The position numbers and the translations under genes were made by a program. 64,000 nucleotides of DNA, taken from Omphiscola glabra. Taxonomy: Eukaryota; Mollusca; Gastropoda; Lymnaeidae. The DNA lies in contig OZ024798.1 in assembly GCA_964017045.1 (NCBI GenBank), positions 13,833,630 to 13,897,629 of the forward strand. Reading direction: 5' to 3'. The notes below the pieces were generated by a model. That model did no database searches. It saw nothing but the letters and a program-made list of their open reading frames with translations, and was not told the origin of the DNA. Below are positions 52,561 through 64,000 of this stretch, one piece after another. The number at the start of each line of letters is the position of its first letter. Positions within the stretch are counted from its first letter, which is position 1.

Positions 52561-54029
52561 CAACATTGTGGGTCGTCTGTATGATCGGATCATTACAAAT
52601 TAATTTCATTTCTTTAATTAATAAATTCATTTCCCATATCTTTCAAATAAAAATTAAATTAAATGTAAAAAAAAACCAACCTCTCTGAAGTTGTATATTC
52701 CATCAATTTATACACATGCCAAATTTTTCTTAGATCTTTTTTTTGTACAGCCAATGATAAAAAAAACTTTAAATACAAGTACTATTTTAGATTTTAATAA
52801 TTTAGGCTACAATCACACTGTATCCGTAGTTTTAGGTATTTTTTGACTTACACACATGCGACTGATGTTCGGTTGAGAAATTCATCCTATGTTATGTTGA
52901 AATTGCGTCCGATTGCTTCAAATACCACCATTGTTTTCGAATTTTATAAGAACAATGCGAGCAGAGGAGATAGACTTAACAATTTTACTTTGCACGAAAT
53001 TCGTTTAAATGTGTAAGACGAACTCAGATGCGACCGACCTTGACCCCTGCCACTGTGAAACATCTTATATCTTTTCGTGCCTAGTTCTTTTGTTTTGTTT
53101 AAAACATATGTTCTAACCAAATTTGATTTGGTATTTCGTTTATACATGTCGGTAATGTACTGATAAAATATGATTGTAGCATTACATAATTGTAATTTTT
53201 TGTTTTCATCGCGAGCTAATATCATACATACTAATTACAATACTGGAACAACATGCGCAAAAATGTAAAATACTGACATTCCTGCATCTTGCGTGTGAAC
53301 TTCCATTTGTCACTTTTGCGTAGAGCCAGTCAGCAAGTGTTCGCTGTAGTAAAAATGAATTAATGTTTCCCAGTTGTTGGAAATGGGTCTCATGGGGAAA
53401 GAAAAATGTATTTAGTATTATTTTGGTTTATACGGAAGATTCTTGGGGAATAGAGAGCAAGTTAAAAAAAAAAATTAAGCAATTCAAAGCCAAAAGAAAT
53501 CTTAATTAAATCGTCACTTTAAAAAAAATTAATATAGTGCAACTTATAACTAAATTTTAATAGCTTCTAATGTCTTAAAATGCTATTCCTTCTGATATAT
53601 ATATTTGATATAACATGTAAATACCATGAGATTCTTGATGAGAATTTCGTTTCCTAAATTCCTTTTCGCTGTTTATTAAAACAATAAATAAATAAACATA
53701 TATTTTTAAAGAAAGATTGGATGTTTTAATACAAATTCTTAATTATCGTGTTAAAAAACTTACCAATCCATGCACTTATTTTACTTAATATTTTAATCAC
53801 CGATTTAAAAAAAACAAGAAAAAATTGATGTAAACAAAATACTTTTTTATATTATTTTTTTTGTAGCAGCGTTGTTGAAAAAAATTCGGTATTAAAGTAT
53901 TTTTTTTTTTTTTTTATATTCTGACATACATTATACTGACTGAAGAAAGTAATATTAGTTTTTGAGAATATGATATTGTGGCTATGGAAATTTTCGTCTA
54001 ACTTTTTCTCATTTTTCTACCTTTTAATG
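52561..54029. other. Intergenic stretch
   Basis: No supported gene or repeat; A/T-rich with poly-T at about 53,900-53,917. Confidence 0.4.
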
Positions 54030-54640
54030 TCGACCCTTATATAACAAGTGATGACTAATTTTGCCCACAATGCTTAATAATAACCCTTATATAACAAGTG
54101 ATGACTAATTTTGCCCACAATGCTTAATAATTACTTTATATAACAAGTGATGAATACGTTTTCCCACAATGCTTAATAATTACCTTATATAACAAGTGAT
54201 GACTAATTTTGCTCACAATGCTTAATAATTACCTTATATAACAAGTGATGACTAATTTTGCCCACATTGCTTAATAATAGCCATTATATAACAAGTGATG
54301 ACTAATTTAGCCAACAACGTTTAATACCAACCCTTATATAACAAGTGATGACTAATTTTTCCCACAATGCTTAATACCAACCCTTATATAACAAGTGATG
54401 ACTAATTTAGCCAAAAACGTTTAATACCAACCCTTATATAACAAATGATGACAAATTTGGCCCACAATGCTAAATACCAACACTTATATAACAAGTGATG
54501 ACTAATTTGGTCCACAATGCTAAATACCAACCCTTATATAACAAGTGATGACTAATTTGGCCCACAATGCTAAATATCAACCCTTTTATAACAAGTGGTG
54601 ACTAATTTGGCCCACAACGCTAAATACCAACCCTTAAATA
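54030..54640. repeat. ~49-52-bp minisatellite, about 12 copies
   Basis: Units contain 'cttatataacaagtgatgac' and 'cccacaatgcttaata'. Two sub-variants ('ttttgcccac' and 'tttagccaa') form a higher-order order along the array. Confidence 0.9.
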
Positions 54641-55183
54641 CTCCTTCAAAAATATTTGCACACACGTTCTTCAACTTTTCTTCGGAGGCTCATGTCAATA
54701 TACTTTCTTTACAATATAAAATTTGGTCATATTAAACGTTAAAGGTTAAATGTTAAGCGTTAAATAGTAAATGTTAAGTGTTAATGTTAAGCGCCTTTTG
54801 GTTTAAATTGAATATAAATTATATTTGGTGAGGTACAAATAATTTATTTTGTAAATAAAATATTTCCAAATAAGGCTGAGCCGTGTTCAGGTTTTACACT
54901 CGTTCCGGGTCCTCATATTTACAGGGCCGCGACCCTAAGTTGTGTCGAACCTAAACCAGCATTACACCTTGAAATTGAGAAACAGGTTGAGAGAAGAGGG
55001 AGGGGGGGGGGGATTTTTTTGAGAAATGTGTTGTTACAGTAATTTTTATCGGGGAAAGGGGGGGAAGTATAACTGAGAGGGGGAAGTATAACTTAGGGCG
55101 GGGAATGGTTTGGGAGTTCTGTATATGGGGTGCTACAGTCTTCTTCTTTCGCCTTTTCATCCTCGAGGAACAGCAGCCGATCT
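54641..55183. other. Intergenic stretch
   Basis: It contains a G-rich stretch (54,998-55,092). Otherwise nothing is recognised. Confidence 0.4.
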
Positions 55184-55765
55184 TCATCGACGTCTGTGGT
55201 TAGGACATAGGCCGCCTACAAGAGCCCTCCAGGCATCACAATCCTGAGCAAATCTCTCCAGCCTCCCCCAAGTGTGGCCAAGTTTCTTGGTATCCGCCTC
55301 CACTTCACGGCGCCAAGTGTTCATCGGCTTGCCTCTTTTCCGTTTTCCTTGAGGGTTCCAGTTCAAGGCTTGTCTAGTTATGCTGGAGGCAGGTTTCCTG
55401 AGCGTATGGCCGATCCATCTCCATCTTCTCTGGAGGATCTCTTGTTCTACCGGTTTCTGCTTTGTCCGCTGCCACAGTTTCTGGTTGCTGATTCTGTCGG
55501 GCCAGTGAATCCTTCTTAGGCAGTTATTGATGAAGGACCGAATTCTCTTCATATCCCCAGCAGTGGTTCTCCATGTCTCTGCACCATACAGTAGAACAGG
55601 TTTCACCATGGTGTTGAAGGTTCTGATCTTCAGTTTGGTATTCAAGTTTTAGGAGGCCCAGACATTCTTGAGTTGTTGGAAGGCTTGCCGTGCCTTTCCT
55701 ACCCTTATTTTGACGTCAGCATCCGTCCCACCTTTCTTGTCCACGATGCTGCCAAGGTAGACAAA
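55184..55765 (-). mobile_element. LINE reverse transcriptase C-terminal fragment (family B)
   Basis: The minus-strand reading starts FVYLGSIVDKKGGTDADVK (about 55,760) and, after an in-frame TAA near 55,652, continues [35 protein letters not shown] and GLCPNHRRR to a stop at 55,184. These are the RT thumb and C-terminal motifs of a non-LTR element. The 153-codon uninterrupted stretch suggests a fairly young, 5'-truncated copy. A tail of the same family lies at 13,160-13,302. Confidence 0.88.
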
Positions 55766-57643
55766 GGTAGGTGCTACAGTAGATAACACGTTTTAAATGC
55801 TAGTGGGCGCTGACATTTAAAATAAGGATCTCTAAAGACCATAATGATAAGTTCACCAAGTACAATTAATTTGATTAATTGATAAATTGTATAGGAAGTA
55901 TGTTATCGGGGAGGGGGAGGGCTTGTACATTTATCAATTCACAATCCTGGGAAACACTTTGGCATATATCAAAATTTAATTGTTCATTTTTTGTAAAACA
56001 ACAAGAAAAAGAAATACAAATAATCAAACATTATGGAGAATATACTTTTGTGTATGTTGTGTATATGTAAGTGTGTATGTAGGTATGTATGTATATATAT
56101 ATATATATATATATATGACTTCTGGCGAATTTAATTTAAAAATTATATGTAGCTGTTGTGTAGTCAGAATGTAGCTGTAATATAGTCAGAGTGTAGTCAG
56201 AGTGTAGTAGCACTGAGAACTTAGTCCGATCACGTTAAACAAAATATATTTTTGTTAAATCGTGAACTATGGTTTGTGAACTATTGCCCTACAACGTAAA
56301 CACTACAAAATAAATAGCTCTCAACATACACATAGACAATTATTTTTTTTAAAAAATATTTATTTCATCATAATGGTATACCATCCTGGCTATACTTCAG
56401 TTAAGCAAATTGCTTGAGTTATTAGGAGCCAGAATGATCAATAAATGGAACGTTGGCCCTTCATATTATAGACAAAGGAGAAATGTGTGTTGAATTACAT
56501 TACTCTTAAAGAATTATATGGGACAACCTAGATATGGCACACACACACACACACAGACACAAGTGCAAACACACATAAGAGCACAAACATAGACACTTAC
56601 ATAGATGCACAAACATAAACACACAAGCATACACACATATACACACACATACACTCACACGCATACATAGACACGCGTGCATACAACTTTGGCTACTCAG
56701 TATCATCACCCAGTCAGCACGTGCAAGGACATATTAATTGCTCAAGCCTGTTTCCAATTATCTTTTCTCCGATCAATGAAAGGTAAAAGCCGGCTATGTT
56801 TTACAAAGTGCGCAAGAGACATTGGGCAAATCAAACATGTGCCGTAACCTTCGGCAAATAGGTTAGGCATCATACGTTTTGGAAGACACATTTAGGGGCC
56901 GAACCAAGCTGTTTTTGTTGCCACTTACCCGAAAACAATGACCGCTGTTCGCCGCAATTGCGTCCCCAAATATAAAGAGGAAAAAAAAATGCCGCTCGGG
57001 GTGAAAGATTTCATGTCAGCCCAACGAGTTGCATGTCTACGTGACGGCTAGGACAGTAAAAACTTAGTAAAAATATTGACATAAAATAGATCTACAATCA
57101 ACAACCCATGAAATTCCCCCCCCCCCCATCTCCAACCACAATAATTTCCAAACAAGGTAACAGAGTTAAGTAACACTAACACGTAGGCTACATCTCAATC
57201 ATTATAACTCAGCTTGCTGCACTGAACGGTCACGTTGACCAGCAGAAATGTGACATAAATCAAAGACGTATTGGACGACGTGATCGTGTGCGTTATTCTG
57301 ATATTTTTGACACTACCTTTGGACGATGTGGGGAAACAACCGGTATAGCCCCCCAAAAAAACAACACACACACACACATGTTTCCTTACACCTGTTCTTG
57401 AGAATGAAAAAATAAATGTGGGACTAAACAACAAATGTATAAACAGCAACTGCGTCCTCTCAAGATGGACAAAGTTAATTAACGCCATGTGTCCTCTTAC
57501 ACAAAAGTTTGGCTACAATGGATGTTTTTTGTAATGATATAGGTTTATTGATTTTGATCATTTCGTCAGCCTAGTAGCTGGAGTTAAAGAGATGGACAGA
57601 AGCTCAAAATGGATCTCTGGTCAAATGACGGTTTGCTCTACAA
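55766..57643. other. Intergenic stretch with simple repeats
   Basis: An (AT)n run lies at 56,093-56,116 and a CA-rich stretch at 56,538-56,680. No gene is supported; the short frames are simple-repeat artefacts. Confidence 0.5.
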
Positions 57644-57811
57644 CAGCTTATCCCCAAACTTTTTAAGTTTGACGGACCGGTCGGCACGTTTTGAAATTGC
57701 ACCAGGGACCCGGGTGCCAGGTTTATTAAGGACATTAATTCGACCATACATATTTTTATGCTGCGGGGACAGGCAGCGTAAGGCTCGCGTGCCACCATGT
57801 GAGAACCACTG
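57644..57811. mobile_element. Small non-autonomous hAT-like element (168 bp)
   Basis: The left end 'cagcttatccccaaac' and right end 'gtgagaaccactg' are imperfect inverted repeats. Flanks 'ctctacaa' (57,636-57,643) and 'ctctaaag' (57,812-57,819) agree at six of eight bases. The left flank is the same octamer as at the element in 13,452-13,459. Confidence 0.65.
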
Positions 57812-57819
57812 CTCTAAAG

Positions 57820-59394
57820 TGTCTCCGTCAAAACACGTGACTTGACTTACGTCGTGCTTTGCTCTATGGGGTTACTTTAAAAGTTGCGTCAGTTTTGGAG
57901 AGGCCCACCTCCACTGCCGATATTCAGCTCTCCCTCCTTTCCCTCCTCCCCCCCACCCCTCCCCACGGGCATTCAAAATTGTTGCGTTAACTTTATCCCA
58001 TATCGAAAAAATTGGGCCCCTTAAATATTAGAGCCTTTTGTGTCACACGAGTTGCAACACCCACGTGACGGTTCTAGTGTTATCGTAGATAGAGGTCATT
58101 GATCTAACAGCTGCAGCCGAATAATAAACAGTTATTTTTTTGTAGTGTTAGGAGTAGACATAATCAGATGATAATTACATTTTTTTTGGGGTTGGGTAAA
58201 TCTTCCTTATAAGGTTTCTTGCAAAAACTTGGTCACACTAGATGGCCCTTATATAAATGTAATCAAATCTAGTATTCGTATAGAAGAGACAATGTAAGAA
58301 TGTATAGGCATTGGCTTAGACCCTCCTCCTCAACAACACCGCTGCTATTTTTTTACTAAAGCTATGTTATGATCAGTGGCGTAACTATAGGGCGTGGACT
58401 CACCAATCCCGGGAAGCACCCTCAGAGTTGGTGACACCCAATAGAAAATTAGACAGTGTTCAATCCAGTTGGTTTCATAAGATAGCTTATTTAAATGCCG
58501 AGCACCTCCAGAATATGGTGCCATCTTAGCGGGGTAACATCATAAAAGGGTGTCATCAGAGCAGGGGGGGCCACCAGGCCACCAGTGATTCCAGAGCAGC
58601 GTGGGACCAGAAAAAAGGTTCCAGCATAGCAGGCCAGCGTGTCACCTCACATACATGGCTTTCACCAGCCAGACAGGGGTGTCACCGCACAGATAGGGCT
58701 TTCACCAGACAGACCAGGGTGCCAAAAGAACAATTTTCCAGCAGACATAGTAATACAAACAAAACTATAGCCGTTTGTGTATAACCTGACAACATATTGT
58801 TAAGTGCCTGTCCATGGACGGGGACCCAGGGGGTGGGTGGGGGTGACACCATGACTTTGTTGGCAGAAACCGTATTTACGCCTCTGCGTGCAGAGAATAA
58901 TGACGCTCGAAAATGTGCAACCTAGAAAGGTTTTATTGCAACCGCTGAAACTCGGATTGACAGTTTATTTGTATAAACAGTACACCTGGTCGAAATCAAC
59001 GCGGGGAGACCTCAATGGTCATTGTAATCACACCCACGTGAACTCGAGTCGTTTCATTCTGAGCATGCGGCCTAGTCTACGTCAATTCCGCAGGTTCGCT
59101 TTAAATAGAGCCAGCTTTCTGTGGCTTTAATCAGAAGCAAGCTCAAACAGGGGAATTGTATTTCGCGAATTCATGTTTCCTTCATCTCCCATTTGAAAAA
59201 CAGGGGGAAAAAATGAGTTTTGTTGGCTGGGATTGGCAGAAAATTTTATAGAATATTCTGTCATCGGCAAAGAGTCTCAGTGATAAGTTTCAGCTCGACA
59301 GGTTGAGAGGAAAAGGGTCAGTTAGCCGTATGAAGATTTTGCCAACCAGCTAGCCACACACGAACAAAAAAGAAAAGATAATATAATTTCTTAA
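57820..59394. other. Intergenic stretch, less AT-rich
   Basis: Irregular repeats of 'caccagacagaccagggt'-like text occur at 58,550-58,730. No splice-consistent coding sequence was found. Confidence 0.4.
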
Positions 59395-59560
59395 AAGGGC
59401 AGGCTACCATGGGCTGGCCACTTTGAAAGAATGCCAAATGGCAAATATGGTGCACCACCAGGACCAAGCGGAAAACGGCTCAAGGGCATACCTAGAATTA
59501 GATGGACGCTTTACGTGTATACAGATCTACAGCAGCTGGAAATCCAGGCATGGAAATGAA
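59395..59560 (+). mobile_element. LINE C-terminal fragment
   Basis: The + translation gives GWPLERM-type text (AGHFERMPNGKYGAPPGPSG, then IPRIRWTLYVYTDLQ). This resembles the 'WAGHVxRM...GRPRxRW' segment after non-LTR reverse transcriptases. It is short and broken. Confidence 0.6.
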
Positions 59561-59567
59561 AAGCGTC

Positions 59568-59712
59568 AGGGCACACAAAGTACGGTGTAGTTGAGGGCAC
59601 ACAAGGTACGGTGTACAGTTGAGGGCACACAATGTACGGTGTAGAGTTGAGGGCACACAAAGTACGGTGTAGAGCTTAGGGCACACAAAGTACGGTATAG
59701 ATTTGAGGGGAC
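59568..59712. repeat. ~28-bp minisatellite, five units
   Basis: Units of 'gggcacacaaagtacggtgt' plus 'agagttga'. Confidence 0.9.
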
Positions 59713-59944
59713 ACACATGTTTTGCTAGTATCATGGCTACTACATAACTAGCCTTTACATAACATGTTGACGCTGAAACCCACTCTAGTAAATATCTTTA
59801 GTTTGTGCAAAATGTTTAGACTGAACTCACTGGAGTACTTTGGTCGGGGATGCCAGTGGCGCGCCAAATGGGCTATTTATATATATATATATACTTCATT
59901 CTATTCCAAAATAATATTTGCCCTAATGTCTTTTACACCATTTT

Positions 59945-60080
59945 AAAGTTGCCGCTACTTTCTGTGACCTCACCTGTAAACCATAGTTTGTGTGACCTCA
60001 CCTCCACACCGTACTTTTTGTGACCTCACCTGTACACCATACGTTGTGTGACCTCATCTGTGCACCGTGGGTTGTGTGGC
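59945..60080. repeat. ~29-bp tandem repeat, four to five units
   Basis: Units contain 'tgtgacctcacctgtacacc' and 'gtac/tttgtgt'. The last unit is followed by a C run. Confidence 0.85.
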
Positions 60081-60369
60081 CCCCCCCCCTCCCACCTTCA
60101 TACTGCGACATATATTACAACAGCACACCCGGTTGAGAATCTCAGAAACAAATCCGCAGTGTGAACTACCATAACAACCCAGGAGATTGCCCCACATTAT
60201 GTGAAATCAACGTTTTGGGACTCACCAACTCCCCACAACACTCACGAAATAAAATATATTTCTAAACAAATATAACGTAAACTTATTATCCAGAATAGTT
60301 CCACGTAAATTAATTTAAAAAAAGAAATATTAGAAGACATGTAACGACAACATAAGTAACCATAACGAG

Positions 60370-60935
60370 ATTGTATGTATGTATGGCATCCTTCCGTCTT
60401 CACGAGACGATGGAGTAGCTATATTGTAGTCCTACACTTCGACGAGTGGCTCACTAGGCCAATCCTGGAATGACATTCTCGTCTGCATTTCACACAGGAG
60501 AATGATGATTCCTGGTTAATTTTGGCCTTCCGTGCTGTTCTTTTTCTTGCAAGGGCTTCGTTCTGCACATCTTCTGCCTTTTTCACTCCTTCGTACACTG
60601 CTGTTCGCCAGCTGGAACGTTGTTCGGCAATGATCTCCCATTTATTGATTTCAATGTTCGCTTCCTTCATGCTCTTTTTGCAAACGTCCATATATCTCAG
60701 GCGAGGCCGTCCAATAAGTCTTGTCCCTTCTGCCAACTCTCCATACAACAGCATCTTTGGAATACGGCCTTCCTCCATTCTCTTTACATGGCCTAACCAG
60801 CGAAGGCGCTTCTTGCTAAGAGCGGAGAATATGCTACAAATTTTGGAACGTTCAAAGACCTCTGTGTTAGTCACCTTGTCATGCCATCGGATGCGTAGAA
60901 TGCGTCGCAGACATCGTTAATGGAAGCTGTTGAGT
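60370..60935 (-). mobile_element. LINE C-terminal fragment with zinc-finger-like end (family D)
   Basis: Minus-strand codons from 60,874 to 60,419 read KKRLRWLGHVKRMEEGRIPK, GRPRLRYMDVCKKSMKE and end with CVKCRRECHSRIGLVSHSSKC, a C-x2-C-x3-C...H...C finger. A 'cataca' microsatellite tail follows (60,372-60,387 on the + strand as 'tgtatgtatg'). This is the 3' part of a non-LTR retrotransposon of the I/R1-like kind; the exact clade is unsure. Confidence 0.82.
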
Positions 60936-61036
60936 TTCCGCTCGTGACTGGTATTATAACGAGATTACAGTAGTAACAAAATAAACACCAAGGTGAGTTA
61001 TCTTCCCATCAAAGTGATTTTCTAAAACAAAAAGTT
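60936..61036. other. Upstream of the prepropeptide gene
   Basis: No further feature is seen between the LINE end and the TATA box. Confidence 0.4.
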
Positions 61037-61044
61037 TATAAATA
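61037..61044 (+). promoter_or_regulatory. Candidate TATA box of the prepropeptide gene
   Basis: A canonical TATAAATA lies about 290 bp before the ATG. A good splice acceptor ('ttgttcacag' ending 61,300) 30 nt before the ATG implies a non-coding first exon starting roughly 61,070 and ending before the (TA)n run at 61,205-61,238. The donor of that exon is not certain. Confidence 0.4.
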
Positions 61045-61201
61045 CGGAAAGGTCGCTCTCATGTTTTACTCTTGTGGAAGAAGAAAAGGAACGCCTTTCT
61101 CATGCGTTCCCGTTGTAATAGAAGTAAAACTACATCTTTCTCATGCATGCCTGCAAGCTGGAGCTAATCCTAAACAGAAATTATCTGATATAAATATTTA
61201 A

Positions 61202-61241
<40 letters not shown>

Positions 61242-61330
61242 GTGATGTTACGGTTAGATTAATACTACTTTAATGTCGTTTTCGTCTTGATTGTTCACAG
61301 TGTTCCAACCCATAATCAAGCTACGAGAAA

Positions 61331-62469
61331 ATGAGACCAATTAACATTCTCATCGTTTTGATGTCAATCGGGGTCTTGGTGGAAGGGACAGTATCATTGA
61401 CTGGTAAGTATTTTAATAATTTTTATAATTTATTCAACCCTTAAGCATTCTTTGGGCCAAGCTTCGCAACGCTACAAAAGTAATTACGCATTTTAAAATC
61501 GGAAACGATGACGTTGAAATAGAATAATTACAATGAGACCTGGAGAACTTAAAAAAATACATGTGAAGAAATGAAACAAAACATTAAAATCTAAAGTCTA
61601 TTACGACATAGAATTAATGACTCCTTTGTTTTTATAATCACTATTCCTTGCACCCACCAAAATGCCATCTAATATCTCCTAGTTTGAGAATCCCTGCTAT
61701 ACAGTAAAACTGTATTTTTATAGGATTAAATAAAGAAGAGAAATATGTTTTATTTAACATGAACAAATTAGTTTTCTAAACAACAATAGGCTTAGGTGGA
61801 TTGTTGGTAAAATGCTTTGAACATAATTTGAGATTCGTTCGTAGTAGAATATCAAAAATTTAGTTAGATAAAAGTGTATGCATTTTGTAACAAACATAAC
61901 CATCATAAAAGAAAGTTTTAGATAATACAAGATATCGAATAAATGGAATGAAAGAAGTCTAACAACAAAAATATAACACAATTTCCTAATAATTGAATTG
62001 AGGTGTTAAATTTTAATTCGAATCTTTTTAAAAATGCATTTATTATTATTATTATTATTTTATTTTTTTTGCAGATAACCTGCATACATTTTTAATAGAA
62101 TAAAAAAATTCTTTTTAACAATATTGTTTTCTCATTATTTCAGCTGGGAATACGCACAATTCAGCTTGGAATCATACGCACAATGCAGCTGGGAATCATA
62201 CGCACAATTCAGCTGGGAATCATACGCACAATTCAGCTGGGAATCATACGCATAAGAACCCAGGAACGGAGCTTAGCAGAGAGCGTAGAGCACTTCATCT
62301 CATCCCCATTGTACTGAAATTGGCCTTAGGCGGAGCACAGGCCGTGGCGGCATATTGTGTCGCACAACCAGTGTGCTGCGTTGCTAGTCTCATCAATATA
62401 GCTGAACTGTCAGAAAAAGTCTTGAAGGGGTTCGAAAAGGCCATTAACTACTTGAATATATTTGGGTAA
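61331..62469 (+). CDS. Secreted prepropeptide with furin site and three-Cys mature peptide (132 aa)
   Basis: Coding exons are 61,331-61,403 and 62,144-62,469, joined in phase 1 ('gactg|gtaagt' and 'ttcag|ctggg'), giving 132 codons and TAA. Residues 1-~19 are a signal peptide (MRPINILIVLMSIGVLVEG). Residues 25-61 are a spacer of about five repeats related to AGNHTHNS; four carry an N-H-T glycosylation sequon and the repeat is His-rich. LSRERR (68-73) is a furin-type cleavage site. The predicted mature peptide (74-132, 59 residues) starts ALHLIPIVLKLALGG, has three Cys in YCVAQPVCC, then an amphipathic-looking helix with Lys and Glu, and ends in Gly, a possible amidation donor. Odd Cys number allows a disulfide-linked dimer. 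An antimicrobial or signalling peptide is plausible; I recognise no family. A poly(A) signal AATAAA is at 62,848. Confidence 0.85.
62160..62253 (+). repeat. 24-bp coding repeat in the prepropeptide
   Basis: About four units of 'gctgggaatcatacgcacaa' plus 'ttca' lie in frame, coding for eight-residue units. The almost identical DNA between units points to recent expansion or homogenisation. Confidence 0.9.
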
Positions 62470-64000
62470 CTTGGATAACGATGGCTGTTCCCAAACACAG
62501 ATCAATTTTTTCGTTTCCACTAAATGATTTGTCTATTGTTTTCCATTGCTTTGCTTTAATGTAGACTCTTTCATTTTTTTTAAGAGATAGAAGGTATATT
62601 CAAAGTAAGTAAGTTGAGGTTAAATCATGTTCTTTTCCCTGAAAAACGTTTTTTTTATTTTTATTTTACCAGAAATAAGTTTTGTCCATATTAAATTGTA
62701 TAACTCAAGAAAAGAAATTAAAAAGTTTGTTAAGAAAAGAATTTAGCGTAATAAGACTTTTAATTGTTGAGCAACAAATTCAAAAGTTTGTTTAAATCAG
62801 ATTCTATTGTTGGCTAAACTTCTTAACGGTTGTATTAATTTGTTAACAATAAACGGCAAGTGTTTGTTTAAAAAATGCTTGTTTAAAACATTTGTCTTAG
62901 GAAAGACAATAATTTGAGGTTTAATATACATTAATTTTTAATTAAATAATCCTTAGAAGACCTCTGAAATTTTTTTTTTCTGTTTCCTTGCTTCAATGAA
63001 ATGCTTTTAACGCTGAAAATGCTGCAAAGTGATACATTGTGTCGCATAGTGTTGTATAGTGCTGCATATTCCCACATTTATTTGTAAACAAAGCAAGTGT
63101 CAGTTTTTAAAGTTAACACGCACCTGTAGAATCTACATGCATGTTAATGTAGCTCTTTATATCTATTGACTGTTTATCTAATTTTAATTTTAAAAAAAAT
63201 ATTTTAAACACAATAGACAATTTCAAATGGTCCCTATAGCCTATAGTCTATAGCATTCGGTTAACTTTCTATCTTCTCGTCTAAGTTGTTGCGTGAGAAC
63301 AATTTAAATAAATCATTTAGCGTCCAAGTTCTGCTGTTTTTATTATTGTTCAAATTAAATTGTGGTCTTTTAATTTTAACTATTTAAGAGTTTCAGACCC
63401 TACTCCTAAAACAAAACATACACACACATACCAACAAACATATACAAACAAACACTTACACATAAGCCCACATACACGCAATCTCACACACGCACAAATG
63501 TATACACACAAGTATTTTCAAATAATGTTTTGAAAATATATTTTTTAATGCCAGAACAATAGCGAACAAAAACTATAATTTATTTTTATCATTATGTGCA
63601 ACAATCTAAATTGAAATATTGTCAAATAACAACATCAGGTAATAACAACTACCGTTATTTTTATTTTCTTCTAAAACTTTGCGCATGTAATAGCTAACTT
63701 TTGTAGTTTGTAATAAGAAAACCAAAAATATAACTCTCATAAGATACTGAGATTTGTTTTTAACTACGACAACAATATAAATAAAATAATAAGTTACATA
63801 CTGCTTTTCACATTCTGAACTTCGGATTGTAAATAGAAAAACAAATAAAACACACACATTCATTATAACGTTATAAAATTAAAATTAAATTTTGAAAGAT
63901 TACATTACATAACTATAAAAATGTGAAATTTTTTCTTGGGATAAGGAATCTTGGAAAGCAAAATATGTTCAAGATGATGATTCCTTAAATAGTTTCAAAA
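62470..64000. other. 3' UTR and downstream non-coding DNA
   Basis: AATAAA at 62,848-62,853 probably ends the prepropeptide transcript. Beyond it are A/T-rich DNA and a CA-rich simple repeat (63,417-63,505), with no supported gene. Confidence 0.5.

Noticed and set aside
57609..57845. 78-codon frame as a host gene
   Set aside because: It overlaps a 168-bp hAT-like element with inverted ends and near-matching flanks.

Overview
This is a eukaryotic, AT-rich and repeat-dense window with small coding exons separated by introns with GT..AG borders. Relics of several non-LTR retrotransposons, hAT-type DNA elements and many minisatellites suggest an invertebrate. The gene content (a tandem family of PAN-like secreted proteins, and LINE families I recall as common in snails) points to a mollusc, most likely a heterobranch/pulmonate gastropod. 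The species cannot be fixed from sequence alone. One 200-base assembly gap (N) lies at 38,895-39,094.

Three sets of host genes can be supported. (1) A tandem family of three-exon secreted proteins on the + strand: intact copies at 5,630-9,496 (311 aa), 12,279-15,876 (315 aa) and 42,878-44,988 (315 aa), plus broken relatives near 2,374, 33,890-35,053 and 49,623-51,659. Each intact copy has a signal peptide and a PAN/apple-like Cys pattern in exon 1, and a C-terminal module spread over exons 2-3, with the same intron phases (2, then 0). Flanking DNA is shared between loci, so whole segments were duplicated and then partly deleted, recombined and invaded by transposons. (2) A minus-strand gene at 25,157-20,420, which I assembled from seven exons, all joined in phase 1. 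It encodes a predicted 483-aa protein with a trypsin-like fold lacking the catalytic His, a Cys/His zinc-binding exon, and a C-terminal RING with exactly IAP-type spacing. (3) A two-coding-exon + strand gene at 61,331-62,469 encoding a 132-aa secreted prepropeptide: signal peptide, a repeated His/Asn glycosylation-sequon spacer, a furin-type RERR site, and a hydrophobic 59-residue mature peptide with three Cys and a C-terminal Gly.

Layout: 1-5.6 kb holds diverged and tandem repeats with a dead exon 1. Copies 1 and 2 occupy 5.6-16 kb. Minisatellites and a LINE tail fill 16-20.4 kb. The RING gene spans 20.4-25.2 kb. A 2.6-kb hAT-like element with a perfect 8-bp target-site duplication sits at 26.1-28.7 kb. 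Degenerate coding-like DNA and a LINE fragment lie at 29-32.2 kb. A small terminal-inverted-repeat element, the chimeric broken copy and duplicated flanks fill 33-40.4 kb. A degenerate LINE lies at 40.5-42.4 kb. Copy 4 and its flanks run from 42.5 to 48.6 kb, followed by a dead copy at 48.7-51.7 kb. Repeats, LINE fragments and a small hAT element fill 52-61 kb, and the prepropeptide gene ends the gene-bearing part.

The three sets could all belong to extracellular defence or signalling (secreted PAN-family proteins, a RING regulator, a peptide precursor). That functional link is inference; only the gene structures are visible here.
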